A program made the position numbers and the translations under genes. A stretch of DNA of 64,000 nt from Salsipaludibacter sp963735045 (GTDB taxonomy: Bacteria > Actinomycetota > Nitriliruptoria > Nitriliruptorales > Nitriliruptoraceae), in contig CAVTIZ010000002.1 in the NCBI GenBank assembly GCA_963735045.1, positions 310,001 to 374,000 on the forward strand. Direction: 5' to 3'. Under the pieces are notes generated by a model. That model saw only the letters and a list, made by a program, of their open reading frames with translations. It did no database searches and was not told where the DNA came from. Below, piece by piece: positions 35,966 to 46,015 of this stretch. The first letter of the stretch is position 1, and each line of letters opens with the position of its first letter.

Positions 35966-37483
35966 ATGGCTGACTTCGTCGGCGCAATCGACCAGGGCAC
36001 GACCAGCTCCCGCTTCATGGTCTTCGACCACGGCGGGAACGAGGTCGCCCGCCACCAGCTCGAACACGAGCAGATCCTGCCCCAGGCAGGCTGGGTGGAG
36101 CACAACCCGGCCGAGATCTGGGACCGCACCTCGACCGCGGTGCGCAGCTGCCTGGCGGGGGCGAACCTCGACGCCAGCGACCTCGCCGCCGTCGGCATCA
36201 CCAACCAGCGCGAGACCGCCGTCGTGTGGAACAAGAAGACCGGGCGTCCGTACTACAACGCGATCGTGTGGCAGGACACCCGCACCGACAAGATCGCCTC
36301 CGCGCTGGAACGGGACGGCAAGGGCGACGTGATCCGACGCAAGGCCGGACTGCCGCCCGCGACCTACTTCTCCGGGGGGAAGGTCCAGTGGATCCTCGAA
36401 AACGTCGACGGCGTCCGGGAAGCGGCCGACAAGGGTGAGGCGATCTTCGGCAACACCGACACCTGGATCATCTGGAACCTGACGGGCGGGGTGGACGGCG
36501 GGTCCCACGTCACCGACGCGACCAACGCCTCGCGCACGATGCTGATGGACCTGGAGACGCTGGACTGGGACGACGAGCTGCTGGGATTCTTCGACATCCC
36601 CCGGTCGATGCTGCCCGAGATCCGGCCGTCGTCGTCGCCGGAGGGCTACGGCGACACCCTTGCATCGGGTCCGCTCGGGGGCGTCGTGCCATTGACCGGC
36701 GACCTCGGCGACCAGCAGGCGGCCACCGTCGGCCAGGTCTGCTACGACGTCGGCCAGGCCAAGAACACCTACGGCACCGGCAACTTCATGTTGCTCAACA
36801 CCGGTGAGGAACTGGTGCGGTCCGAGAACGGCCTGCTCACGACCGTGTGCTACCAGTTCGGCGACGACAAGCCCATCTATGCCCTGGAGGGGTCGATCGC
36901 CGTCACGGGATCCGCCATCCAGTGGCTGCGTGACCAGCTGGGCATCATCGACGACGCCTCGGAGAGCGAGACGTTCGCCCGCAAGGTCGACGACAACGGG
37001 GGGATCTCCTTCGTCCCGGCCTTCTCGGGACTGTTCGCGCCCTACTGGCGCTCCGACGCCCGGGGCGCGATCGTGGGCCTGTCGCGGTTCAACAACAAGA
37101 ACCACATCGCCCGGGCCGCCCTGGAGGCGATCTGCTACCAGTCGCGTGACGTGGTGGACGCCATGGCCCAGGACTCCGGGGTCGACCTCGAGGTCCTCAA
37201 GGTCGACGGCGGGATCACGGCCAACAAGCTGTGCATGCAGATCCAGGCCGACGTCCTCGGCGTGCCGGTCAGCAAGCCCGAGGTCGCCGAGACCACGGCG
37301 CTCGGTGCGGCCTACGCCGCCGGGCTGGCCGTCGGGTTCTGGTCCAACACCGACGAACTGCGCGAGAACTGGAACGAGGACGAGCGCTGGGAGCCCGAGT
37401 GGAGCGAGGACGAGCGCGAGGCGGGCTACGCGCAGTGGAAGAAGGCCGTCGAGCGCACGATGGACTGGGTCGACGTCGACTGA
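35966..37483 (+). CDS. glpK: Glycerol kinase
   Basis: A 505-residue FGGY kinase, full length. ATP and substrate motifs: AIDQGTTSSRFMVFDHGG, GITNQRETAVVWNKKTGRP, AIVWQDTRTD, KNTYGTGNFMLLNTG and VDGGITANKLCMQIQADVLG. It phosphorylates glycerol to sn-glycerol-3-phosphate, trapping it after GlpF uptake. GAGGAG lies 8 bases before the ATG. A strong hairpin follows. Confidence 0.97.
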   Translation: MADFVGAIDQGTTSSRFMVFDHGGNEVARHQLEHEQILPQAGWVEHNPAEIWDRTSTAVRSCLAGANLDASDLAAVGITNQRETAVVWNKKTGRPYYNAIVWQDTRTDKIASALERDGKGDVIRRKAGLPPATYFSGGKVQWILENVDGVREAADKGEAIFGNTDTWIIWNLTGGVDGGSHVTDATNASRTMLMDLETLDWDDELLGFFDIPRSMLPEIRPSSSPEGYGDTLASGPLGGVVPLTGDLGDQQAATVGQVCYDVGQAKNTYGTGNFMLLNTGEELVRSENGLLTTVCYQFGDDKPIYALEGSIAVTGSAIQWLRDQLGIIDDASESETFARKVDDNGGISFVPAFSGLFAPYWRSDARGAIVGLSRFNNKNHIARAALEAICYQSRDVVDAMAQDSGVDLEVLKVDGGITANKLCMQIQADVLGVPVSKPEVAETTALGAAYAAGLAVGFWSNTDELRENWNEDERWEPEWSEDEREAGYAQWKKAVERTMDWVDVD

Positions 37484-37495
37484 CCGATCGATCGC

Positions 37496-37527
37496 GCCGT
37501 CCGTCCCGCGTGTGGGGGACGGACGGC
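37496..37527 (+). terminator. Hairpin after glpK
   Basis: Arms GCCGTCCGTCCC (37496-37507) and GGGACGGACGGC (37516-37527) pair perfectly around an 8-base loop, 13 bases after the glpK stop. It may end or attenuate the transcript before glpD. No T-tract. Confidence 0.65.
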
Positions 37528-37648
37528 CTCGCCCATGCACGGTCGGCGCGTGATACCCCTGTGAGGGGATGTCGTCGTGCGCGACAGCCCACCCGGGACC
37601 TCGATCCGACGTCGGGGTCCACCCGCAGCCCCAGAGGAGTTGCCACCC

Positions 37649-39370
37649 ATGGAGACGTCCGCACTCGCCCTGAGCCCGGAGTTCCGCACCCGTTCCCTCG
37701 ATCGCATGCGATCCGAACGCTTCGACGTGTTGGTGATCGGAGGTGGTGTCACCGGCGGTGGTGCCGCCCTGGACGCGGTGACCCGCGGCCTGTCCGTCGG
37801 GCTGGTGGAGGCCCGGGACTTCGCCTCCGGCACGTCGAGTCGGTCCAGCAAGTTGATCCATGGCGGGTTGCGGTACCTGGAACAGCTCAACTTCGGCCTG
37901 GTGCACGAGGCGCTGCGCGAACGGTCGTTGATCCTGGACACCCTGTGCCCGCACCTGGCGCATCCGGTGCCGTTCATCCTGCCGCTGCACGGTCGGGTGT
38001 GGGAGCGCGCCTACATCGGCAGTGGGGTGTTGCTCTACGACGCGATGGCGGGGATGCGCAAGGCCGTCCCGTCGCATCGCCACCTCAGCCGCACCGAGGC
38101 ACGGCGCCAGTTCCCGTCGTTGCGCAAGGACGCCCTGATCGGGGCGATCAAGTACTACGACGGACAGGTCGACGACGCCCGTCACACGATGTTCCTGTCC
38201 CGCACGGCCGCCCAGTACGGCGCCGCACTGGCCACCAGCACCCGGGTCACCGGGCTGTTGCGCGAAGGTGACCGGGTCGTGGGCGTGCGTGCCGTGGACC
38301 TCGAGTCCTCCGAGGAGCTGGAGATCCATGCCCGCGTGGTGGTCAACGCCGCCGGTGTGTGGACCGACGACATCCAGGAGATGGTGGGTGGCCGGGGGCA
38401 GTTCAACGTGCGCGCGTCCAAGGGCGTGCACATCCTGGTCCCGCGCAACCGGATCCACGGCGAGACCGGGCTCATCGCCCGTACCGAGAAGAGCGTGCTG
38501 TTCGTCATCCCGTGGGGCAAGAGCCACTGGATCATCGGCACCACCGACACCGACTGGGACCTCGGCCTGGCCCACCCCGCCGCCAGTCGCAGCGACATCG
38601 ACTACCTGCTCGAACACGTCAACGAGCTGGTGACGACACCGCTGACCCACGACGACGTCGAGGGCGTGTACGCGGGCCTGCGACCGCTGCTGGCGGGGGA
38701 GTCCGACGAGACCAGCCAACTGTCCCGCGAGCACGCGGTGACCACCCCCGTGGGTGGACTGGTCATGGTGGCCGGCGGGAAGTACACGACCTATCGGGTC
38801 ATGGCCGAGGACGCGGTGGACATGGCCGTGTCCGGGTTCTCCGACAACGTCCCGGCCTCCACGACCCAAACGACGCCGCTGCTGGGTGCCGCCGGCTACG
38901 AGGTGGCGTGGAACCAGCGCGAGATCATCGCCGAACGCCACGGGATCCACGTCAGCCGGGTCGAACGCCTGCTCGGCCGGTACGGGTCGCTGATCCACGA
39001 ACTGCTGGCCCTGGTCGCCGACCAGCCCGACCTCGCCGAACCCCTCGACGGGGCCGACGAGTACCTGCGTGCCGAGATCGCCTACGCGGCGTCGCACGAG
39101 GGCGCGCTGCACCTGGACGACATCCTGACCCGTCGTACCCGGATCTCGATCGAGACGTTCCACCGTGGCGTCGACGTCGCCCGTGAGGTCGCCGAGATCG
39201 TGGGCCCGATCCTGGGCTGGGACGACGAGCGCCGCGACGCCGAGGTCCACCACTACGAGCAACGGGTCGCCGCGGAGCGCGAGTCCCAGGACATGACCGA
39301 CGACCAGACCGCCGACGCCGCCCGCATGGGCGCCCCCGACGTCCGCCAGGGAATCCCCGCCGGCGCCTGA
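37649..39370 (+). CDS. glpD: Aerobic glycerol-3-phosphate dehydrogenase
   Basis: A 573-residue FAD enzyme. FAD motifs: FDVLVIGGGVTGGGAALDAV and FASGTSSRSSKLIHGGLRYL; later KGVHILVPRNRIHG and GVYAGLRPLLAGESDE. It oxidises glycerol-3-phosphate to dihydroxyacetone phosphate at the membrane, passing electrons to quinone. The ATG at 37649 follows AGAGGAG; an upstream in-frame GTG lacks a ribosome site. Last gene of the glycerol set. Confidence 0.96.
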   Translation: METSALALSPEFRTRSLDRMRSERFDVLVIGGGVTGGGAALDAVTRGLSVGLVEARDFASGTSSRSSKLIHGGLRYLEQLNFGLVHEALRERSLILDTLCPHLAHPVPFILPLHGRVWERAYIGSGVLLYDAMAGMRKAVPSHRHLSRTEARRQFPSLRKDALIGAIKYYDGQVDDARHTMFLSRTAAQYGAALATSTRVTGLLREGDRVVGVRAVDLESSEELEIHARVVVNAAGVWTDDIQEMVGGRGQFNVRASKGVHILVPRNRIHGETGLIARTEKSVLFVIPWGKSHWIIGTTDTDWDLGLAHPAASRSDIDYLLEHVNELVTTPLTHDDVEGVYAGLRPLLAGESDETSQLSREHAVTTPVGGLVMVAGGKYTTYRVMAEDAVDMAVSGFSDNVPASTTQTTPLLGAAGYEVAWNQREIIAERHGIHVSRVERLLGRYGSLIHELLALVADQPDLAEPLDGADEYLRAEIAYAASHEGALHLDDILTRRTRISIETFHRGVDVAREVAEIVGPILGWDDERRDAEVHHYEQRVAAERESQDMTDDQTADAARMGAPDVRQGIPAGA

Positions 39371-39399
39371 CCCCGATCCCGAGCGCCCTCCGGGGGCCA

Positions 39400-39551
39400 C
39401 CAACCCCCTGCGTCCGACCCCCCGGTCCACCCACCCCCCGGGGTCACCATCCCTCGACCCCCGGGGTCGCCAGCGCCCCGACCTCCGGGGCCACCAGGCC
39501 CGACCTCGGGGTCGCCAGCCCCCCGGCCCCGGGGGGCCCCAGCCCCCGGAC
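39400..39551. repeat. Degenerate 22-24 bp direct repeats
   Basis: About five imperfect units built on CCCCCGGGGTCGCCAGC-type sequence run head to tail downstream of glpD. Units differ by substitutions and 1-2 base indels. No coding frame is convincing across them on either strand, and they may form G-rich secondary structure. Confidence 0.75.
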
Positions 39552-39571
39552 TGGCGACCACGCATCCCATC

Positions 39572-39609
39572 GTGAGCGATCCGGCCGAGATACCGGTGCG
39601 ATCGCACAC
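39572..39609. repeat. Copy 1 of a 36-38 bp imperfect palindrome
   Basis: GTGAGCGATC at the left end and GATCGCACAC at the right end are near-perfect complements around an 18-base GC-rich centre containing GGCCG and CCGG. Three relatives lie at 41213-41248, 41285-41320 and 41371-41406. It is intergenic, between glpD and the XRE regulator. Confidence 0.7.
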
Positions 39610-39677
39610 GGTCGTGTCGGATGTTGGCGGGTGGATGCGGCCGTCGTTGGTCGATCCTTCGATGGTCGTGGCGATGG

Positions 39678-40253
39678 TCACGTCCGGACGTGGACGCGTT
39701 CGCCCTGGGGTCCGAAGATGCCGAGCAGCTCGACCGGGCCGTCGACCGTGCCGAACCAGTGCGGGGTCAGGGTCGAGAACTCGACCGCCTCGCCGGCCTC
39801 GATGACGAGGTCGTCCTCCCCGAGCATCAACCGCATCCTCCCGCTGAGCACGTACATCCAGTCCTGGCCATCGTGGACCGGGAGTGGTTCGGGTGGGGTG
39901 TCACGCCCGGCGTGGATGCGGATCCTGTAGGCCACCAGCCCCCCCGCCGGCCCGTGGTGGGTCAACGGCCACATCGTCAGCCCGTCGCGTTCCATCGGGT
40001 CGCGCCGGACACGCGGATCCGGGGTGGCCGCCGGGCCCAGGAGCTCGTCCACGCTGACCCCCAGCGCATGCGCCAGGCCGGGCAGGTGGTCGATCGCCAG
40101 TCGGCGCTTCCCCGACTCCAGACGACTCAGGGTCGACACGTCCAGTGCGGCGACCTCCGCGACCTGCTGCAGGGTCAGTCCGCGCTCCGTGCGCAGCTGG
40201 CGCAGGCGGCCCCGGACACGGGTGTCGAAGGTGCGGTCGGTGGATTCGGACAC
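39678..40253 (-). CDS. XRE-family regulator with cupin domain
   Basis: A 191-residue regulator: residues 10-70 helix-turn-helix (RLRQLRTERGLTLQQVAEVA, VSTLSRLESGKRRL), residues 110-190 a cupin domain (PEPLPVHDGQDWMYVLSGRM, LVIEAGEAVEFSTLTPHWFG). This pairing usually controls one adjacent gene in response to a small effector. It is divergent from a methyltransferase and an AT-rich inverted repeat lies between them. The GTG start follows GAGGCG. Confidence 0.9.
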   Translation of the reverse strand: MSESTDRTFDTRVRGRLRQLRTERGLTLQQVAEVAALDVSTLSRLESGKRRLAIDHLPGLAHALGVSVDELLGPAATPDPRVRRDPMERDGLTMWPLTHHGPAGGLVAYRIRIHAGRDTPPEPLPVHDGQDWMYVLSGRMRLMLGEDDLVIEAGEAVEFSTLTPHWFGTVDGPVELLGIFGPQGERVHVRT

Positions 40254-40280
40254 GAGACGCCTCGATGGGTCCGGCGAAGA

Positions 40281-40316
40281 ATTGCCATTCTAGCAAATCT
40301 GTTTGCCAGGATAGGC
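40281..40316. promoter_or_regulatory. AT-rich operator candidate between XRE regulator and methyltransferase
   Basis: GCAAA (40293-40297) and TTTGC (40302-40306) form an inverted repeat with a 4-base spacer, in an AT-rich island of otherwise very GC-rich DNA. TTGCCA at 40282-40287 and TTTGCCAGGATAGG just after the repeat add similarity. A TAGCAA hexamer overlaps it. It is well placed as the binding site of the adjacent XRE-cupin protein controlling both directions. Confidence 0.6.
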
Positions 40317-40360
40317 CACGAGACGTACGGTCTGGTCGACCACGACGACGAGGACCTGCC

Positions 40361-41116
40361 ATGGCCACCGGTGACCCCAACGGCGATGACCACATCGCCC
40401 CCGACGACCCACGACCGCCGGTCGTGGATGACGCGCCGGCAGACCAGCGCGAGTGGGACGAGCGCTATCGCGGCGACGCCGACCAGCACCTGTGGTCGGG
40501 CGAGGCGAACGGGACCCTGGTCGTCGAGGCGACCGACCTGCCTCCCGGTGCGGCGTTGGACGTCGGCTGCGGTGAGGGTGGGGACGCGATCTGGTTGGCA
40601 GGTCGCGGTTGGCGTGTCACGGCGCTCGACCCGTCCGCGGTGGCCCTGGACCGGGCGCGCGCCGGGGCCGCCGCTGCCGACGTCCGGGTGGAGTGGGTGC
40701 ACGCCGGGCTGGCCGAGATGCCGCATGGGAGGACCTTCGACCTGGTCTCGGCCCAGTACCCGGCGCTGCGCCGCACGGACGACGGCGTCGCGCAGGCCGC
40801 ACTGGCCGACGCCGTCGCGCCCGGTGGCACGCTCCTGTTCGTCCACCACGACGACCACGATCACGACGCCGATGCCCACGCCGACGAGGACTGCGATCAC
40901 CCCGGAGGCCACGGCCACGAGGGTGGCGGCGCCACCGACCACGACTTCGATCCGGACGACTACGTGATGCCCCGGGACATGGCCGCGTACCTGGCCGAGC
41001 ACGAGCCGGGTGCCTGGGTCGTGGAGGTGTCGGAGGTGCGACCGCGGCCGGGCCGGCTGTCGCCCGAGGCACGACACGTGGCCGACATCGTGTTCCGCGC
41101 GCGCCGCGCCTCGTGA
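40361..41116 (+). CDS. Class I SAM-dependent methyltransferase with His/Asp-rich loop
   Basis: A 251-residue methyltransferase. The SAM motif is ALDVGCGEGGDAIWLAGRGW, with acidic ALDPS after strand 2; WDERYRGDADQHLWSGEAN resembles TehB/thiopurine-type methyltransferases. Between strands 5 and 6 (about residues 165-205) lies a run rich in His, Asp and Glu (HHDDHDHDADAHADED), a likely metal-binding insertion. Divergent pairing with an XRE-cupin regulator suggests a detoxification role, perhaps of metalloids or halides; this is inference. A GAGGA site precedes the ATG. Confidence 0.85.
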   Translation: MATGDPNGDDHIAPDDPRPPVVDDAPADQREWDERYRGDADQHLWSGEANGTLVVEATDLPPGAALDVGCGEGGDAIWLAGRGWRVTALDPSAVALDRARAGAAAADVRVEWVHAGLAEMPHGRTFDLVSAQYPALRRTDDGVAQAALADAVAPGGTLLFVHHDDHDHDADAHADEDCDHPGGHGHEGGGATDHDFDPDDYVMPRDMAAYLAEHEPGAWVVEVSEVRPRPGRLSPEARHVADIVFRARRAS

Positions 41117-41212
41117 CGCCTCCCACCGCCTACACCTTGCAGGTCGCGCCACGCCCTGCCTCCGACCGACCGCGGCACCATCGGCGAGGTCGATCCTGAC
41201 CCCGTCCACCGG

Positions 41213-41440
41213 GTGCGACCTGGCCGGGATACCGGCAGCATCGCTCACGGCAGGCCGGCGGGTGGGACGTGGTCGGGCGAGCGGGTGTGGATCGGCCGGG
41301 ATGTCGGCGGGATCGCCCACGGTGGGGTGGGGGTGCTGGGCCGGCGGGTGGGGCCGGGTTGGGCGAGGGGGTGTGGATCGGCCGGGATGTCGGCGGGATC
41401 GCCCACGGTGGGGTGGGGGTGCTGGGCCGGCGGGTGGGGT
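41213..41440. repeat. Three more copies of the palindromic element, two in 86-bp direct repeats
   Basis: Elements at 41213-41248, 41285-41320 and 41371-41406 share GGCCGGGAT, CGGC and ATCGC(C/T)CACGG with the copy at 39572. The last two are identical and followed by identical sequence, giving about 70 bp of perfect direct repeat with an 86-bp period. The first differs by several substitutions. The whole lies in the 331-bp gap between the methyltransferase and pgm; no gene is seen there. Confidence 0.85.
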
Positions 41441-41447
41441 GGGGTGG

Positions 41448-43088
<1,641 letters not shown>

Positions 43089-43128
43089 GCGTGCTCCATC
43101 TGGGGTGGTGGTGCCCGGTCGGGGTTCC

Positions 43129-43170
43129 GGGGAGGGTGGTGGGGAGGGTGGTGGGGAGGGGGGAGGGAGG
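43129..43170 (+). repeat. G-run repeat with quadruplex potential upstream of pgm
   Basis: Repeated GGGGAGGGTGGT units give more than six runs of three or more G on the plus strand within 42 bases. The runs lie 41 bases upstream of the pgm start codon, in its likely leader or promoter; the G-rich strand is the template strand for pgm. Confidence 0.8.
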
Positions 43171-43390
43171 CAGTGCCGGGACTGGTCCTCCGGGCCGGTC
43201 TCGGCGATGGCGGGCGCGTCGGGCGTCACGGGACGTCGGCGTGGCCCGTCCCGGTCGACGCTAGTGGGCCGCCGACCGCCACCGCGGCCGGTCGGGCTAC
43301 CGTCCTGACCCCGTGGAGGCCACACCCGGCCGGCCCGGAACCGGGCGCCTGAACGCGTCGACGTCGGGGCGGGTGACGAGCGGAGCAGCG

Positions 43391-43894
43391 ATGGACGAGG
43401 CCGGACGGACGCGGTTGCGGGACCTGCTGGCCGCGGGCCCCGTGCTGGGCGCCGAGGTCGACCTCACCTACCGCGTGCTGGCGCTGACGATCGAGCCGTC
43501 CGTCGGCCGCCACCCGGACCCGGATGCGCAGGATCGTCGTCTCCAGGTGCTCTTCCATCCGGTCGGCGCGGTCGCGGCCGCCCTGGTGCGCCACGATCGC
43601 GGCGACGAGCCGGGCACCCGGACGGTGCTGCGCTTCGACGCCACGGCGCTGCCCGACGTCGTCGCCGCGCTCGACGGTGCGATCCCGCTGGGCGATCCCC
43701 TGCCCGCCCGCCTGCCCGACCTGGACGCGATGGAGGACCGACTGTCGTTGCGTGGTGCCGCGACGGTCGCCGAGGGCCACCGGACCCCGCTGGCCATCAG
43801 CCTCGTCCACGACGACCTCACGCTGGACCTGTGGGCCACCTTCGACGACGTCGAGGTGCGCACGCCCGACGGCGAGGTGCTGGCGGCCTGGTGA
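43391..43894 (+). CDS. Uncharacterised protein, unknown function
   Basis: A 167-residue, single-domain soluble protein (MDEAGRTRLRDLLAAGP, DLTYRVLALTIEPSVGRHPD, RRLQVLFHPVGAVAAALVRH, SLVHDDLTLDLWATFDDVEV). Alternating strands suggest a beta-rich fold. No family recognised. The ATG at 43391 has a GGAG site; an upstream GTG at 43313 close to a TACCGT box could give a leaderless form 26 residues longer. It converges on the wall-protein operon with a 12-bp gap. Confidence 0.6.
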   Translation: MDEAGRTRLRDLLAAGPVLGAEVDLTYRVLALTIEPSVGRHPDPDAQDRRLQVLFHPVGAVAAALVRHDRGDEPGTRTVLRFDATALPDVVAALDGAIPLGDPLPARLPDLDAMEDRLSLRGAATVAEGHRTPLAISLVHDDLTLDLWATFDDVEVRTPDGEVLAAW

Positions 43895-43906
43895 CCCGCC
43901 GGCGGC

Positions 43907-46015
43907 TCACCTCGGGTAGCCGCCGAGCTGGTCGCGTCGCCGGTCGGACACGGCCTTGGTGCCGCCCACGACGGTGATCCGTCGGGGTCGGCGCCGCAGC
44001 AGTTCGGCATCGACGTCGGGGTCGATCCCGGAGTCGTTGACCAGCAGGATGGGGATGCGGCGGGCGTTCGCCCACGCCGAGATGGCGAGGCCGTCGGGGA
44101 AGTCGGTGCCCGTGGAGATGACCACCTCGTCGGCGTCTCCGCCCAGTCGTCGCGCGATCGCGGCCGACGTCGAGTAGCGGTTGCCACCACGCACGCGCGA
44201 CACGTCGACGCCCAGTCCGGCGATCGTGTCCAGGACGGAGTCCCGCACGGCACCGGTGCCACCGACGACCAGGACGTTGGACACGCCCAGTCGCTGGATC
44301 TCGTCGAGCACGATCCGGGGGGCCTGCCGGGGCTGGACCATCAGCACCGGCGCGCCCAGGCGATGCGCCTCCGGTGCGATGGTCAGCGAGTCGGGAAAGT
44401 CGGTGCCAGCCGCCACGACCGCCCAGTTCGCACCGTCCGGGAAGACGTTGCGGGACACGTCGATGGCGGTGGCGTAGCGGTTGCTGCCCTTCCACCGCTC
44501 GACCTGGACGCCCAGGTCACGAAGGTCGCCGTCGACCGTGCCGGACACGGCCGAGGAACCGCCCAGCACGATGGCGCGTGCGGGTCCCAGCCGGACGATC
44601 TCGTCGCGGGTCGCACGGGGCAGCGCGCCCCGTGTGGTGAGCAGGATCGGGGCACCGATGCGCGCGGACACGGCACCGGCCGCGGTCGCGTCCGGGTAGT
44701 CGTCGGCGCGGACCACCAGCACGGCGTCCGCACCGTCGGGGTAGGCACGCCGGGACACCTCGACGGCGGTCTCGTACCGGTTGCCGCCGGACCAGCGTCG
44801 GGTCGATGCCAGCGCTGGCCAGCGGCCGTTGTCGGGCAGGTTGCCGACCGTGCGCAGGACACGACGTTGGCGTTCCACGTTGGACCACACCGCGTACCAC
44901 TCCGAGTCGGTCCGGACCCATTCGAACTCCCCGTCGATCCGGTGGCGACTGTCGGGCATCCCCATCCACCCGGACGGGCCGCCCTGGTCCTCGTACTCGG
45001 CCTGCACGTGGGTCCACAGTCCGACGGCGCTGGAACTCGACAGTCGATAGGTGGCCCCACCCTGGTAGTCGACCTTCGGTGGGTTGTCCCGGATGTCGTC
45101 GTAGGGGTAGCGCAGGTTGCCGTCCGGGCCGTCGAGGCTGGCGTACTCGGCCCCGTGTGGACCGGTGACGTATCGCGTGTTGGTCGTGTCGGGGCGTTTG
45201 GTCATGACGCCGTTGTCGAAACGGGCCCAGCGTCCGCCGTCGTCGGTGCTGCGTTCCGAGCCGACGAGGTCGCCCAGGATCGACCCGGTCAGGCCCATCT
45301 CGAGCCAGCGCACCATGATGGCGGTCGGGTTGGTGCGGGAGGGCAGTCGCGCCGACCAGTGGGTGCGGGTCTGGTTGGAGGTCAGGCTGGTGCGGTTGCA
45401 GTTGCCCCACTCCCACGGCGGCGTGCACAGCACGATCCGGCACACCACGGGGGTGGTGCCGGCGACCTGGGTGTTGCACTGCCCGTACCGGAAGTTGTTG
45501 CAGGCGACCCGGCGCCGGTCGCACTCGCCCTGGGCGCACCGACAGGTCATGGAGGTTCCGGGACGCACGTTGCAGTCCACGATGTAGCGTGCCCGTCCAC
45601 TGCAGAACGTGGTGTTGTCGATCTTCCACCACCCGGCCGGGTAGCTGCCCGACGGACAGGTGTTGGCACCGTCGTTGATGGTGGCGCAGAACGCCGACCA
45701 GCCCTCGTCGCACTCGTTGGCGTCCCCGCAGACCGCGGCCCAGGCACTCTGGGGGCGCAGGACGAACCCGAGCGGATCCACGGCCAGCGCAGATCCCACC
45801 AGGGCCGCACGCGTGAGGAAGCTCCGTCGGCCCATCTTCTTGCGTGACAGCCGATCGGTGAGCGCGTCGACCGTGCGCTGGGTCCAGGGGCGGTCGTGGC
45901 CGGCCGACGGGCGGGGTGTCGTCGACGTGGCCAGGGGGGTGTCGGGGTCGGTGCCCGTGTCGCCGGCAGCCACCGGCGAGCCAGGGGTGGGAGGCGGTGC
46001 GGTGGGGGCGCTCAT
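43907..46015 (-). CDS. Tat-exported MauA-like cysteine-rich protein with LGFP-like and CWB2 wall-binding repeats
   Basis: A 702-residue exported protein. Residues 58-93 are a Tat signal (MGRRSFLTRAALVGSALAVD, cleavage after AWA). Residues 94-210 carry 14 cysteines (96, 102, 110, 120, 138, 148, 158, 160, 165, 172, 180, 192, 197, 206) in a pattern like methylamine dehydrogenase light chain: TCPSGSYPAGWW, CSGRARYIVDC, CRCAQGEC, VVCRIVLC. Residues about 220-400 contain two LGFP-like segments (ILGDLVGSERSTDDGGRWAR, GWMGMPDSRHRIDGEFEW). Residues about 408-700 are three CWB2 repeats (RWSGGNRYETAVEVSRRAYP, RWKGSNRYATAIDVSRNVFP, RVRGGNRYSTSAAIARRLGG). The position equivalent to the second TTQ Trp is not Trp. 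Start overlaps the previous stop (ATGA). Confidence 0.85.
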   Translation of the reverse strand: MSAPTAPPPTPGSPVAAGDTGTDPDTPLATSTTPRPSAGHDRPWTQRTVDALTDRLSRKKMGRRSFLTRAALVGSALAVDPLGFVLRPQSAWAAVCGDANECDEGWSAFCATINDGANTCPSGSYPAGWWKIDNTTFCSGRARYIVDCNVRPGTSMTCRCAQGECDRRRVACNNFRYGQCNTQVAGTTPVVCRIVLCTPPWEWGNCNRTSLTSNQTRTHWSARLPSRTNPTAIMVRWLEMGLTGSILGDLVGSERSTDDGGRWARFDNGVMTKRPDTTNTRYVTGPHGAEYASLDGPDGNLRYPYDDIRDNPPKVDYQGGATYRLSSSSAVGLWTHVQAEYEDQGGPSGWMGMPDSRHRIDGEFEWVRTDSEWYAVWSNVERQRRVLRTVGNLPDNGRWPALASTRRWSGGNRYETAVEVSRRAYPDGADAVLVVRADDYPDATAAGAVSARIGAPILLTTRGALPRATRDEIVRLGPARAIVLGGSSAVSGTVDGDLRDLGVQVERWKGSNRYATAIDVSRNVFPDGANWAVVAAGTDFPDSLTIAPEAHRLGAPVLMVQPRQAPRIVLDEIQRLGVSNVLVVGGTGAVRDSVLDTIAGLGVDVSRVRGGNRYSTSAAIARRLGGDADEVVISTGTDFPDGLAISAWANARRIPILLVNDSGIDPDVDAELLRRRPRRITVVGGTKAVSDRRRDQLGGYPR

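Noticed and set aside
35522..39607. A 1,361-codon open frame on the minus strand
   Set aside because: It mirrors glpK and glpD, which have clear homology on the plus strand. Composition is typical of an antisense artefact.
39400..41406. CRISPR array
   Set aside because: Repeats are either contiguous without spacers or only four in number with unequal spacing, and no cas gene is near.
39572..41406. Insertion sequence flanked by inverted repeats
   Set aside because: The enclosed genes are a regulator and a methyltransferase; no transposase or target-site duplication is visible.
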